Notes under the pieces: model-generated | What the model saw: only the letters and a program-made list of their open reading frames with translations | Told to the model about the DNA's origin: nothing | Database searches by the model: none | Made by a program: the position numbers and the translations under genes | Shown: positions 1 to 11,267 of the stretch, piece after piece | Position numbering within the stretch: position 1 is the first letter of the stretch | Layout: each line of letters opens with the position of its first letter | Source of the DNA: Primula veris | Lineage: Eukaryota > Streptophyta > Magnoliopsida > Ericales > Primulaceae | Length of the DNA: 64,000 nt | Direction of reading: 5' to 3' | NCBI GenBank assembly: GCA_963682055.1 | Contig: OY821741.1 | Location: 5,215,501 to 5,279,500, forward strand

Positions 1-79
1 AAACTGGAAATGAAGCTCAGGACGAGGTCTTAGAAGATGGCGACTTGCCAAAAGACAGGATCCTTGAAAAAGCTGAATA
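1..79 (+). pseudogene. 3' end of CDC5-like gene (left-arm copy)
   Basis: The reading frame starting at base 3 gives 25 acidic C-terminal residues ending KDRILEKAE and a stop at 77-79. The same sequence is the end of the CDC5-like pseudogene at 40,440-42,360 in the right arm. Only the tail is inside the window. It lies tail-to-tail with the TPP gene (stop at 516). Confidence 0.6.
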
Positions 80-515
80 AGATTGACCCGATTATGAGGA
101 TCATGAAGCTGTGTTTGGTTGTACACTTGTACTTTTAAAAAAAATTTAGTTACCCATTGATTTCATTTTAACATAGTAATTGTGATTTCTTTTAAATTTA
201 CTTGGTCACCCATTGAGCAAATATACGGAAAAAAATAAAATAAGGGACACATCAATCAATGGATCGTATAAATAAATAAATTTGTAGCTGTCCTTGAGTG
301 ATATTGCAGTAGTAATTATCAAGGTAAGCAAGTCTTGAAGATGAACACCAATTAAAAGTTAAAACGTAAGTGTCCTTGGTAAATGATTTAAGTTCAAAAC
401 GTAAGTAATACTGGTAATTAAGAAAATTGAGTAATCGTCGATCGGATATGAACACCAAATAAATCATCCTTTTCTTCAAAAAGTAATCAAGGTCGGTAAG
501 CAAGTCTTGATCCTT

Positions 516-3500
516 TTAAGATGAACAGCAACTAAATTTTCCTTTTCTCTCTCTCTCTCTTTTCCACTCTACCAATCGTCGGAGAAAATGCATTACCTAA
601 TAAAGTTATCAAAAATTACTTAGCAAATAAATCAATAATATTATAAGACCATGATCATATTATTGAGATAAACCAAATAAAGAATGTTGAATTTATATAT
701 AGTTTGCTAACCTCGGGTGGGTCTTGTAAAGAATAAGAAGCATCTGTTTCCTTTGGAATATTAGAAACCAGTATTCCGAGTCCTTGTTTTCTTTTGCGCA
801 ACACCTGATAATTTAAAAAAAAAAACAATTTATTTGAGATTTATGTGAATATATTTGTAGGATTACGAACTTTGTTCAAATTAAAAATTCAACACATTTA
901 CTTTAAAAGCGTCTTCATCAGTACGATCATCCCCAATATATATAGGATAAACATTCTTTGAATTCTCATACCCTGAAACAACACCAAAAGGAAAATATTA
1001 CAACAGGCCGGAATGTCAAATTTTAAACCTTTGTGCTTTTATACGCTTGCATATATATACATATAAATAGGTATACTTACCAAGTGACTTTAATAAAAAT
1101 TCAACTGCATTTCCCTTGTCCCATTTAATTGTTGGTCGGATCTCCAAAACCTGCATATATATACACATAAATAGGTATACTTACCAAGTGACTTTAATAA
1201 ATTAAAGAGTATCAGTTTTCTAATTAGTAATTCATACCTTGCGACCGTTTGACGTTCTTAGATTTGGGTAGTTATTGAGTACCGTCTTTACTTGCTCCTC
1301 TAAATAACTCCAATTCTGTTATAACAAGGAATATTTAGCTCATTTATTTTAAATAAAACACTTGTAACCATTTTAAAGATTCTTAACTGTAAAATCTATG
1401 ATTTCCATAGATTTATACAACACTTTTAGAGAGAGAAAATCAAGAAAACGAGAGAAACAAATTAACCAGATGGTATTTCGTAGTCAGTTATTGAGCTTAT
1501 ATACTGTTCGTTAGCTGACAGTTATAACATAATCCATATTTACATCACTGGTCCTTATTGTTCTATAAAACTATTAGATGAGTACCTTATGATATAAAAG
1601 CTACAAAATACAACTACATGATATATCTAACACACCCCTCTCAAGGTGAACAATGCAGATTAAGCATTCCCAACTTGGACTTTCGAAAGTTAAATAGCTG
1701 AAGACCCAAAGCTTTGGTAAATAAGTCTGCAACTTGCGATTTTCAAATTGGTTTCAAATAGGAAGTCGCATCAGGTAACAAAGCTGAATCATGTGTGAGT
1801 TTCAAATTGGTTGGCACGGGAAATTGAACTGGTTTAGAGCCCAAACATCCAACTTCAGAAAGAAGTTCAACGGTAAACTTTCTCTGATTCAAACAAATTC
1901 CCTTACAACTATGAGCAACTTCCAAACCCAGAAAATACTTAAGTTCACCCAAATCCTTGATTTTAAACAAATTCTCAATTCAACGATTAAAACCCCAATT
2001 CAGCGAACAAAATCCCCAATTCAGCGAACATAATCCCCAATTCAGCTAACAAAATCCCCAATTCAGCGAACAAAATCTCCAATTCAGCGAACACCCTAAA
2101 CCAGCGAACAAAATCCTCACAAAATACAACTAAATGAAAGCTACAAAATCCCCAATTCAGCGAACAAAATCCCTAATTCAGCTAACAAAATCCCCAATTC
2201 AGCTAACATAATCCCCAATTCAGCTAACATAATCCCCAATTCAGCTAACACCCTAAACCAGCGAACAAAATCCTCACAAAATACAACTAAATGAAAGCTA
2301 CAAAATCCCCAATTCAGCGAACAAAATCCCCAATTCAGCTAACATAATCCCTAATTCAGCTAACAAAATCCACAATTCAGCTAACATAATCCGCAATTCA
2401 GCTAACATAATCCCCAATTCAGCTAACACCCTAAACCAACGAACAAAATCCTCACAAAATACAACTAAATGAAAGCTACAAAATCCCCAATTCAGCGAAC
2501 AAAATCCCCAATTCAGCTAACATAATCCCTAATTCAGCTAACAAAATCCCCAATTCAGCTAACATAATCCCCAATTCAGCTAACAAAATCCCCAATTCAG
2601 CGAACACCCTAAACCAGCGAACAAAATCCCCACAAAATACAACTAAATGAAAGCTACAAAATCCCCAATTCAGCTAACATAATCCCTAATTCAGCTAACA
2701 AAATCCCCAATTCAGCTAACATAATCCCCAATTTAGCAAACAAATTCTTCAATTCAGCGAACAGAAACCCTAAACCAGCAAACAAAATACAACTAAATGA
2801 AAGCTACAAAATCCCCAATTCAGGGAACAAAATCCCCAATTCAGCAAACACCCTAAACCAGCGAACAAAATCCCCACAAAATACAACTAAATGAAAGCTA
2901 CAAAATCCCCAATTCAGCTAACATAATCCCTAATTCAGCTAACAAAATCCCCAATTCAGCTAACATAATCCCCAATTCAGCGAACAAATTCCTCAATTCA
3001 GCGAACAGAAACCCTAAACCAGCAAAAAAAATACAACTAAATGAAAGCTACAAAATCCCCAATTCAGGGAACAAAATCCCCAATTCAGCAAACACCCTAA
3101 ACCAGCGAACAAAATCCCCACAAAATACAACTAAATGAAAGCTACAAAATCCCCAATTCAGCTAACATAATCCCTAATTCAGCTAACAAAATCCCCAATT
3201 CAGCTAACATAATCCCCAATTCAGCGAACAAATTCCTCAATTCAGCGAACAGAAACCCTAAACCAGCAAACAAAATACAACTAAATGAAAGCTACAAAAT
3301 CCCCAATTCAGGGAACAAAATCCCCAATTCAGCAAACACCCTAAACTAGCGAACAAAATCCCCACAAAATACAACTAAATGAAAGCTACAAAATCCCCAA
3401 TTCAGCTAACATAATCCCTAATTCAGCTAACAAAATCCCCAATTCAGCTAACATAATCCCCAATTCAGCGAACAAATTCCTCAATTCAGCGAACAGAAAC

Positions 3501-6500
3501 CCTAAACCAGCAAACAAAATACAACTAAATGAAAGCTACAAAATCCCCAATTCAGGGAACAAAATCCCCAATTCAGCAAACACCCTAAACCAGCGAACAA
3601 AATCCCCACAAAATACAACTAAATGAAAGCTACAAAATCCATATTTTCATCACTGGTCCTTATTGTTATATAAAACTATAAGATGAGTATCTTTTGATAT
3701 AAAAGCTACAAAATACAACTAAATGATAGTAATATCTTTAACTTTAACTAAAAACTATTTTCAACAAATTTACCTTTTCGTCAACGCGGCGAAAATGCAC
3801 AGGTACACAGAATTTATTATTTTCGACAAATGCGCCTGGAGTCGTTTTGGTTTTCTCTACCAAAATATTGTAAATCTGTAAATTCATGAGATAAATTATT
3901 AACCATTTGAAAGTAAATAGAGAAAAAAATAGGGGAAATTGTTAAAATGATATCCAACCTATTAACTTTTACTGATTTGGTATCCATCCTAACACACTTT
4001 CGAAATTGGTATCCGACCTATACATTTCTCGCTAGTTTGGTACCCAACCTAACACTTTTTTATAATTTGGTACACAACATAACATTTTTTTCTAATTTGT
4101 TACCCAACCTATGAGTTAAAAACCGATGATCGAAGACAGATTGAGTTCCTTAATTGGATTGTATACGTATAGGTTGGGTACCAAATTAGAGCGAAACGTA
4201 TAGGTTGGGTACCAAATTAGAGCGAAACGTATAGGTTAGATACCAAATTAGAAAAAGTGTTAGGTTGGGTACCAAATTAGAGCGAAATGTATAGGTTGGG
4301 TACCAAATTAGAAAGTGTGTTAGGTTATGTACCAAATCACTAAAAGTTGATAAGTTATGTACCATTTTAGCATTTTTCCCGGAAAAAATAAGTTTGCTTA
4401 TGCCGCAAAATGTAATATTACTCAGTATCATGTCACAAAGACCATCACGTCACACGCTAATTTTGTTATTCTGTATCGAAATATATCATTTTAAAACAAC
4501 TATTTTTTAAAATTTTTGACTATATGCTGATTTTTATTATGTGTAAAATTGAGGGAAATATTTTTATAGTATAACATATTTTTGTGCAAAATTATCAATT
4601 ACGCTATCAAATTAACGTTTGTCAAATGTACATGATTTCATGATTAATTTAGATGGAGCTATATAAATTGGAAACTTATTATAGTTTGTTACCCAAATTA
4701 AAAAAAACTGAAACATAAATATTCAAATCGTTAAAAATAGATAGTTTGATTTATCGAACGTGTAAAACCCAAAATTAAATATAAATATATGTATAACCTC
4801 ATCTATCAATGGAAGAAACTCTAAAGCAGGCTGGCACATAACTCTTTGGCTTCCCTGACCATACAAATAAATATACAATTATACAATAATAACTACAAAA
4901 AAGTAAATAGAGGCTGGATTTTTATACTACATTTTTTCTGAAAAAACACACAAACCGTACATTTTTTGTACGAACCGTACATTTAATCTACGGTTTGGGC
5001 TGAATTGCAATTTTTTTGAATTTCAGAGACTGAAATGTAATTTCTGTAAACTTCAGGCAAACCGTACATTTAATCTACGGTTTGGACTGAATTGCAATTT
5101 TTACAAAATGCAGGGACTGAAATGTAATTTCTGCAAACTTCAGCCAAACCGTACATTTAATCTCTGGTTTGGCTGAAGTTTCCAGAAATTACATTTCAGT
5201 CCCTGAATTTCGAAAAACTTGCAAATTAGTCCCAAAAAAACAATTTGAAATTAAACATGAATTTTTTTTTATAGAAAAAACTAAATTCCCTATTCGTATA
5301 TTTAAAATAAAAAGGAACTTTTTATAAAAATTATAAGTCTTTTAAACATAACTTTTTTATATAAATCTTTTAAACATGATTTTTTTTTTATATATAAAAT
5401 TGGTCAATTCTAACAATCTCTCAAAATAAACACAAACATAGACTTACACAAATACAGATAAAAAAAATTTAATTTCAAAAAAAATTCAAAAATGTTTAAT
5501 TTCAAAATTTTATTTTTTTGGACTAATTTGCAATTTTTTTGAAATTCAGGGACTGAAATGTAATTTCTGCAAACTTCAGCCAAACCAGAGATTAAATGTA
5601 CGGTTTGGCTGAAGTTTGAATAAATCACATTTCAGTCCCTGCATTTTGTAAAAATTGCAATTCAGTCCAAACCGTAGATTAAATGTATGGTTTCCCTGAA
5701 GTTTACAGAAATTACATTTCAGTCCCTGAAATTCAAAAAAATTGCAATTCAGCCCAAACCGTAGATTAAATGTACGGTTCGTACAAAAAATGTACGGTTT
5801 GTGCGTTTTTTCAGAAAAAATGTACTATAAAAATACAGTCTTAAGTAAATAATTATGGTAAGTTAAATGTAGCATTTTTCCCTCACCTGAGCTGGTCCCT
5901 GTATGTCCATACCATGACTACCAGCATAGTAAAGCTGGGGTAGTCTCACAAAGTCGTAAACCTGCAATATTTAAAGCCCATGTCATTTTAAAAATGCTGT
6001 ACTAAAAAATACGAAAAAAAGGGTTTTAAGTTATTTAAGAGTAGTAATGATGGACAAACACAAAACTTGCATAGTTTTATAAAAAACTGATATGTCAACT
6101 GTACATTATTTCTAAAAAGCAAAATGATGGATCCATGTTCTCTAAAACTAAATTCAGAGTTTTTTTTTTTTTTTTTTTGGTTTTGAAAATGAACAAATTC
6201 AGAGTTGACACCTCAAATTTTTGTAGGATATTTTCAAAACTAACTAAATTCAAGTTTTTTGTTTTGTTTTTGAGAAGGCACAAATTCAGAGTTGGACACC
6301 TTAAAATTTTGTTGGATATTTTCATTGTCTTTTTTTTGTTGTTGTTTAAGTATTGTATATGTGAGAAAATATGTACCTTGGTTCTACTCCTGCCACTGAC
6401 TATAGCAGTAGGAAAATACTCCGATGCATCGCTCACGGCCTCTCTCATCTGTTGATAAGAGAAATATAGACATAATTACAATATACTTTCTCAACAGATT

Positions 6501-8133
6501 AAAATGTTTTAAACCAAGTGGCCTAGAGAACGAACCTCGATACTCATAAAAGCTCGGTCAGGGTCTTCGACAATAGGAGACAAAGTGCCATCATAATCAA
6601 GAAACATGAGAATTTGTTTCCCTTGCGATGCTGATATAATCTCATCAAACATTGTCAAAGCAGAAGGGTGACATACCTTTAAACAAATAAATAATACTCC
6701 AAATTAGAAAAAAAAAAAATCCATGGTAAACTTTTTTTTTTTCAAGGCAAAGGGACTAAGTACCCCATTATATTCACATAAGTTGGGACCTAACCCAGTC
6801 ATTACAAGCAACGATCACAGCTTATAAGTACGCTGTTTACAAAAAATTCCCAAACATTCCTACACATTTTCATAAGATCCATACAACACTAGACATTATT
6901 ATCCAAACTGCAGAAATAAAGGAAATCTAACCAAAAGGAAATATGAATCAAAGGAAATAATTTAGTAGCTTTTCCTGAAACTTATAAAATCTTCTCTGTC
7001 CAAACAGTAAGCCCCATAAAAATCCAGGTAGACTAAGACAGTAAAAGTTATCATTTTAAAACACGCAAAAAACGCACAATAACAGTCTAATTAACCCAAC
7101 AAGTTGTTGTCGTAATAGTCTAATTAACAAAGGGATTGTCTGGTTTGCACATTTTAACCAAATAAAGTGACATATATACATATAGAACAAGTCCGAATAC
7201 TGATAGTAATTAAGAAACTTGATCTGTTGTGCTCTAAACGAGATAAGTCTGATAAATTAAGACTTGTAAAAGACAATCAAACAGTTCAACAAAGAAGCAC
7301 TTGGTAGGTAAGTGGGATGTAAGAACAAATAATACAAAATTCTGAAGATATAAATTGTAATTTATTATTTTAAGAGAACTCACTCGCTTAAGGGCAATAT
7401 TTATTCCAGACTTGTCCAAAGTGCCTGCATATAGAAGAAGAATTCACAGGTAATAGAGAGTTAATTGCCAAAATCATTTAACCCTAGCTCTTTCTTATCA
7501 CATTGCTTAATTTCCAGAAAACAAACCCCCTTTTCTAATTACAATGACAAATTATAAAAGCAGACAAGACAACCCTTCACTTCCCAAAAAATTCAATAGG
7601 GTTGCGCTTAAAAATATCAAAATGTTAATAGGGAAATCGTAAATAAAATTAAAGGGTTCGGAATAGACATGACATGCTCATTATCACAAACATAAAACCG
7701 TAAATCTGTAACGTATTTATAAAGAAATTAACAAAATATAATAAAATATGGATAAAAAATATAAACATAAGCCTAGGACAGAATGATACTTTACATTAGC
7801 AGCATCACAGTTTTCACCTCATAAAAATCCAAATCTCTATAAAAAATAAAAAATACTCCAATCCAAGTAAGAACCGAACAAATGCACTAATATCTAGGGA
7901 ATATACTTACGATCATTTTGAGTGACGGGAATGGGCTTCTTGTTCTTTTTGTTCCAGAGACGCCACCCCCAGTAAAAGAATGGTGAAACTAAAATGACTA
8001 TCAGTATCCCCATTGGCATCCACCACCGCCAATCGAATTCTTTGGACGGTGGTGAGGACGGAGACGGAGACGGAGCAGGGGCTGCATCCGGATTTGCAAT
8101 CCACTTCTCGTCTAAGAGGGATCGTCTCACCAT
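516..8133 (-). CDS. Trehalose-6-phosphate phosphatase, membrane-anchored form, intact copy
   Basis: Dephosphorylates trehalose-6-phosphate to trehalose. Twelve exons (high to low): 7911-8133, 7384-7424, 6536-6676, 6377-6448, 5887-5961, 4798-4854, 3774-3875, 1238-1315, 1081-1150, 902-972, 712-804, 516-596. All introns checked are GT-AG and phases agree, giving 367 residues, a normal TPP length. HAD motifs are complete: DYDGT (D115, D117), SGRSR (153-157), [10 protein letters not shown] (K272, K275) and [10 protein letters not shown] (300-309). Exon 1 is odd: a Pro/Ser-rich stretch (17-30), then a likely membrane helix (37-60) followed by the basic WNKKNKK, not the usual soluble plant TPP N-terminus. 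The basic side suggests a cytosolic catalytic domain (inference). Introns hold a LINE end, MULE-MITE, foldback element and copia/satellite. Differs from the right-arm copy by one synonymous base (exon 6) and Pro for Thr in exon 7. Confidence 0.92.
1743..1970 (-). pseudogene. Copia reverse transcriptase fragment
   Basis: Seventy-five residues including [17 protein letters not shown], the conserved C-terminal part of Ty1/copia reverse transcriptase, then [18 protein letters not shown] and [15 protein letters not shown]. The family normally continues for hundreds of residues; here sequence upstream is satellite and downstream jumps to the RNase H tail. Relic. Confidence 0.85.
1990..3640. repeat. 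21-bp tandem array with higher-order structure (left arm)
   Basis: Tandem units of about 21 bp with core aatccccaattcagctaac, alternating with variants (cagcgaac, cataatcc). Every 150-250 bp the array is punctuated by a block reading ccctaaaccagcgaac and aaatacaactaaatgaaagc, which resembles the flanking copia LTR. Because 21 is a multiple of three, one frame stays open at the array edge, but this is not evidence of a gene. Confidence 0.9.
3932..4382. mobile_element. Foldback element in TPP intron 6 (left arm)
   Basis: Two complementary halves (about 3,932-4,115 and 4,165-4,382) made of repeats such as ttggtacccaacctaaca and their inverse. Ends read ggggaaattgttaaaatg and its approximate inverse. 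An 8-bp target duplication aaaaaata lies at 3,924-3,931 and 4,383-4,390. No coding capacity. The right-arm copy is at 36,436-36,854. Confidence 0.75.
4910..5842. mobile_element. MULE-type MITE in TPP intron 5 (left arm)
   Basis: A 933-bp element with long terminal inverted repeats of roughly 300 bp: left end gaggctggattttta, right end the inverse of aagactgtattttta. It is flanked by a perfect 9-bp target duplication aagtaaata (4,901-4,909 and 5,843-5,851), the size typical of Mutator-like elements. The TIRs carry several near-palindromes of the form ccgtacatttaatctacgg and the phrase cagtccctg. The AT-rich core has no transposase. The TIR resembles the left end of the PMD-carrying element at 59,647. 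Confidence 0.88.
6730..7060 (-). mobile_element. Truncated LINE 3' end in TPP intron 2 (left arm)
   Basis: On the minus strand this reads actgggttaggtccca, then a short tail sequence ending in an A run (the T run at 6,730-6,741). The same 3' UTR phrase occurs beside the LINE RNase H fragment at 20,459-21,150. Only 3' UTR sequence is left; the 5' boundary is uncertain. Confidence 0.6.
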
Positions 8134-8376
8134 TTCCTTGTTTGTATATATATATAAAGAGATAGAATGATAGCGTATACGTAGTATTAATAGTAATAGT
8201 AGTAGCAGTAGTATATATATTTCTTGCTTTCTAGTTTTGTAGTAATGTTATGTTTAGATTGCATTGAAGCAGGTTTGTCGTGTAGTAAAATCTTCTACTA
8301 ATGGACGCAAAATACGCATGCACTTTCCTTTTTTATTATTTGTTATTTTTTTTATTTTTTATTTTTTATGCCACCA
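8134..8376. other. TPP 5' flank (left arm)
   Basis: Immediate upstream region of the left TPP gene. It contains a TA-rich stretch just before the ATG and an imperfect tag/tat microsatellite (about 8,180-8,220). The core promoter position is not clear. The Helitron at 8,377 lies about 240 bp upstream of the start codon. Confidence 0.4.
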
Positions 8377-8682
8377 TCTATACTATTATAATAATCTAAC
8401 CCAAGATTTTTTGAGGCTGTCAAATTTTACCACTTTTTTCCAAAAATACCCTTACACTTTTTTATTAATTACCACAATAACATATTCTCATAAAAAATAG
8501 AGAAAAGTAATAACTAATAACATTTTTTATCCATATTTAAGCTCTCAAAATTCTTTTGAGTCTTTTCATCTTATACTCTTATCTTTTTTTATTCTCCAAC
8601 TATTTGTATCATAACTACACTTATTTTCTAATTTTTATCGCATTACGCGTCTCACACGCAAAGCGTGGGACACGATTACTAG
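8377..8682 (+). mobile_element. Non-autonomous Helitron, left arm only
   Basis: Starts TCTATACTATTATAA, a common plant Helitron 5' end, and ends ACTAG (CTRR type). A hairpin cacgc-aaa-gcgtg lies about 12 bases before the end. The insertion is between A (8,376) and T (8,683), as Helitrons do. The right arm has the empty site: ccacc(g)tgtgtatata, read on its minus strand near 32,455-32,465. 306 bp, no ORF. It therefore arrived after the arms duplicated. Confidence 0.85.
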
Positions 8683-9238
8683 TGTGTATATACCTATACT
8701 AGTATACTAGTAAAATTTACAAATATTTTAAACATAATATTCAGATTTGATATAATTTATTCTAATTATGCAGGTTGAAACGAATTTTTAATTAATTTAT
8801 GTTATATCTATAATTAGGAAAATATAATGAGTATAAATTGTTAATTAATTAGATTAGATACATTGGTAATTATTAAAATAGAGTCACGGTATTTTTAAAA
8901 AAATTTGGTTAAAATTTGGGTGGTATCTTAAGTTTTGCTTATATTAATAATATGATTCACAACACATATAAACCCCTTTAAAATATATTTACTTCGTCAG
9001 TGTCAATTATGAAAAAACATGCAATTTTGACTATTATTTTCTCATATCTAGATTGTCGGAAAAAATTCTTTCAAAATATTATGGAATTTTAAATTTTTCA
9101 TTTCGATAATTTAAATATGAAAAAATGGTTTAGTTAAGTTTATCATGTATTTTCGAAGTGAACACTTATTTGATAAGGGTGAGAGTACTTCTTACGCAAA
9201 CACAGCTTTTTTCTTACTATTTTTCTCCTCTAGAATGT
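8683..9238. other. AT-rich intergenic DNA, no gene seen
   Basis: Arm sequence upstream of TPP shared with about 31,890-32,450. No exon-like frame or named repeat was recognised. Confidence 0.5.
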
Positions 9239-9246
9239 ACTTACTA

Positions 9247-9542
9247 CTAGGGATTGGGCCAAAACCCAGAAAAACCGAACCGATAACCGAATAAAAAAGA
9301 CCGAAACCGAAAAACCGAAACTTTTTCGGGTCGGTTTCGGTTTACAATAAACCCGAACCGAAAAAAACCGAAAAATCGGAAATACCAAAAATACCGAAAA
9401 AGACCGAAACCGGACCGGAAAAACCTGGTCCGGTTCGGTCCAAAAAATAAAAAAAAACCAAAACCGAAAAAAACCGAACCGAAAAATCTGCTCGGTTTCG
9501 GTTTTGTCAAAAACCGAACCGAACCGGACCGATCCCCGCTCT
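9247..9542. mobile_element. hAT-like MITE of CCGGTTCGG type (left arm)
   Basis: A short element made almost wholly of ccgaaaccgaa / ttcggtttcgg words, with ends agggattggg and the inverse of cggggatcgg. It is flanked by an 8-bp duplication acttacta (9,239-9,246 and 9,543-9,550). The size of the duplication and the ends suggest hAT. It contains an open frame of Phe/Gly/Arg-rich simple sequence that is not a gene. The right-arm copy is 31,639-31,881. Confidence 0.7.
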
Positions 9543-9678
9543 ACTTACTACACAACACATAAGTTTTTTCTTACTATTTTTAATTTTCCTCTAGAATGTA
9601 CTTGCTACACAACACACAAGTTTTTTCTTACTATTCTTAATTTTCCTGTAAAATATACTTGCTACACAAACACAAGTT
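9541..9678. repeat. About 60-bp tandem repeat at arm edge
   Basis: Two to three copies of cttactacacaacaca ... ttttcctctagaatgta follow the MITE up to the inner edge of the arm. They are mirrored at about 31,503-31,640 in the right arm. Confidence 0.7.
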
Positions 9679-9859
9679 TTTTTCCTGTAAAAAAAAAAAA
9701 AGAGATGTTACTGATATCCAATTCCCGAGTCAAAATATGTACAAAGCTCGATTTAATAAAAAAAATAATCAAAAAAAGAAAATAAAACAGACCAGATAAG
9801 TTTGTCCATCCACTTTCATACAAAACTTCATAAAACAAAATAAACTCATATTTATTAAT

Positions 9860-11041
9860 TACAAGTAGCCATACTCAACCACATCATATCCGCAATATTC
9901 CTTTACTCCCTCCAAAGCGGTTTGTTGCAGGCTCTTTTACAATTAAAGCAGACGGAATCCACTTTCGCTAATCGTTACGCCGCCTAAGCTTGTCTCCCTG
10001 CAATATAAACAACATTGTAACAGAAAGGTGGACAGTATAAACATGATTTAGTGTGAGTCTCGTTGCAGCTTTTACGCTTACAAGCTAGATATTTAAGCTC
10101 CAGAAGGTAGGTTCATTCAGCTTAAAGCTTCTAACTCAAGAAGGGGAGGTTCATTCAGCTTATAGCTTTTAGCTCATCTAGGACAAAAGGTTAGAAAAAA
10201 CTCAGATTTTAGCTGGTCAAGTAAATGCTGAAACTTTATACCGAAGAAAAAAAACTGGGCTTAGACAGAAACAAGGCCCAGAACATTAAAGCAATTCCTA
10301 AGAGGCGCATTAGATGCAGTAAATTGTAAACGGAAAAAAATGAAGTGGCAACCGCTAGAGCAATATTTTTATGTATTCACACAACAGTAGTGAAACTAGA
10401 TTAAAAAATAGAAGGTTTCTCCTTGGTAACAGATTTCTAAAAGCATGCAGGCTACATAGCAGTACAGAATTATCTACCAAAAGGATTTATTACATAAGTT
10501 ACTCGCAAGACTGAAATAGTTGAATTTTCCTCTTCAAATCATTAATTACGAAAATCCTGTAACTTACGAAGTAATGTTTGTTTCCCTTTTTGATACTATT
10601 AAAAGCTAACAGCAGAAATAATGTATGGTCCTTGACTCCTTGATTGTTAAGATTAGTTTAAACTTTAGAGGCAAACGGTTAATGTAAAAAAGCCTATTAG
10701 GTGGATCATAGATATTACTCCTATAATTATTCCTGAATACTTGTAGTAGGTGCAGTAACTTTCAATTTTCACATGTAAAATATTGTATGGTAGTAGGACG
10801 TTAACGTATAGTTTTCATTGAGCTCAAATAAACAGATAATTACTTTAATTAGAGGCACCATCACAGACGGTATTCCTATGAATTCTCAACCAGGTCTAGA
10901 TATATGCAGATCTTATAGTTATATAGATATGTATTGACAAAAGACTTCTACTCAGGTGTCAAATACTTACAGTACTTCCACAACAGCAGAACCTCCTAGA
11001 GTCTCCAGTATCAATTGAATATCTTGAGTGAGCTCCTTAAC
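9860..11041 (-). pseudogene. LARP1-like (La motif) fragment
   Basis: Exon 10,971-11,041 (minus) encodes VKELTQDIQLILETLGGSAV and continues VEV, and the next exon (ending at 9,997) encodes GDKLRRRND. Together these match the end of the La motif of plant LARP1 proteins, RNA-binding regulators of translation and mRNA decay, as I know them. Lesions: the first exon ends with CT at a shifted donor, so the frame does not continue. The codon after RRRND, normally Trp, is TAG at 9,968-9,970. The N-terminal and C-terminal parts of the protein are missing. The intron is kept, so this is not a processed copy. Confidence 0.65.
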
Positions 11042-11267
11042 CTGTTAAATTGTGACAATATAACTTAAGCTCATGAAAATCACTTGACCAATATTAAGTA
11101 AATACAAGGACTAGGTTATCAACCAGACTTACTTAATATTTCAATCCATAAATGTCAAATTAAAAAGAACACACTCATACAAAACCCATTAATAAAAAAT
11201 TAAACTTGGCAAGTATCTGAATGGCAGCCATTCCTACCCCATTAATAAAAAGAAGTGAAGAATTCTT

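Larger units (their letters stand above)
1388..3755 (-). mobile_element. Degenerate Ty1/copia element with internal satellite (left arm, TPP intron 7)
   Basis: On the minus strand: a partial 5' LTR at about 3,640-3,755, a 21-bp tandem array at about 1,990-3,640, a reverse transcriptase fragment at 1,743-1,970, an RNase H tail (ADLFTKALG) at about 1,640-1,740, and a 3' LTR at 1,388-1,632 starting TGTTAGATATATC. The 3' LTR is about 245 bp. Gag, integrase and most of pol are absent, so the element cannot move. The element fills most of intron 7 of TPP and is also present in the right arm. Confidence 0.8.
1..9678. repeat. Left arm of large inverted duplication
   Basis: This stretch is repeated in inverted orientation at 31,503-40,519. 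It contains the 3' end of a CDC5-like gene, the whole TPP gene and its upstream region. Position 1 pairs with about 40,519, so the arm continues beyond the window. The inner end is at an oligo-A/T run near 9,678-9,698, pairing with the A run at 31,481-31,503. TPP exons differ at only two bases between arms. Arm lengths differ through indels in the intron 7 satellite, the MULE-MITE, a Helitron at 8,377-8,682 present only here, and the hAT MITE. Directly seen by aligning the two copies by eye; percent identity was not computed. Confidence 0.95.

Noticed and set aside
252..503. 83-codon ORF antisense-adjacent to the TPP 3' end (also at 40,017-40,268)
   Set aside because: It lies in the 3' flank just after the TPP stop, has AT-driven composition and no family match. 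Its presence in both arms comes from the duplication.
1990..3640. Regular array that might be taken for a CRISPR array
   Set aside because: Units are directly tandem with no unique spacers, inside a plant intron.
4186..4431. 81-codon ORF with repeated [13 protein letters not shown] text
   Set aside because: Translation of the foldback repeat ttggtacccaacctatac in intron 6. Repeat by-product.
6095..6455. Overlapping ORFs of 106-117 codons on both strands
   Set aside because: They include TPP exon 4 plus intron and a T/A run; shadows of the real exon and low-complexity DNA.
9247..9510. 87-codon Phe/Gly/Arg-rich ORF, like an FG-repeat protein
   Set aside because: The whole frame is the ccgaa-word MITE; not a protein gene.
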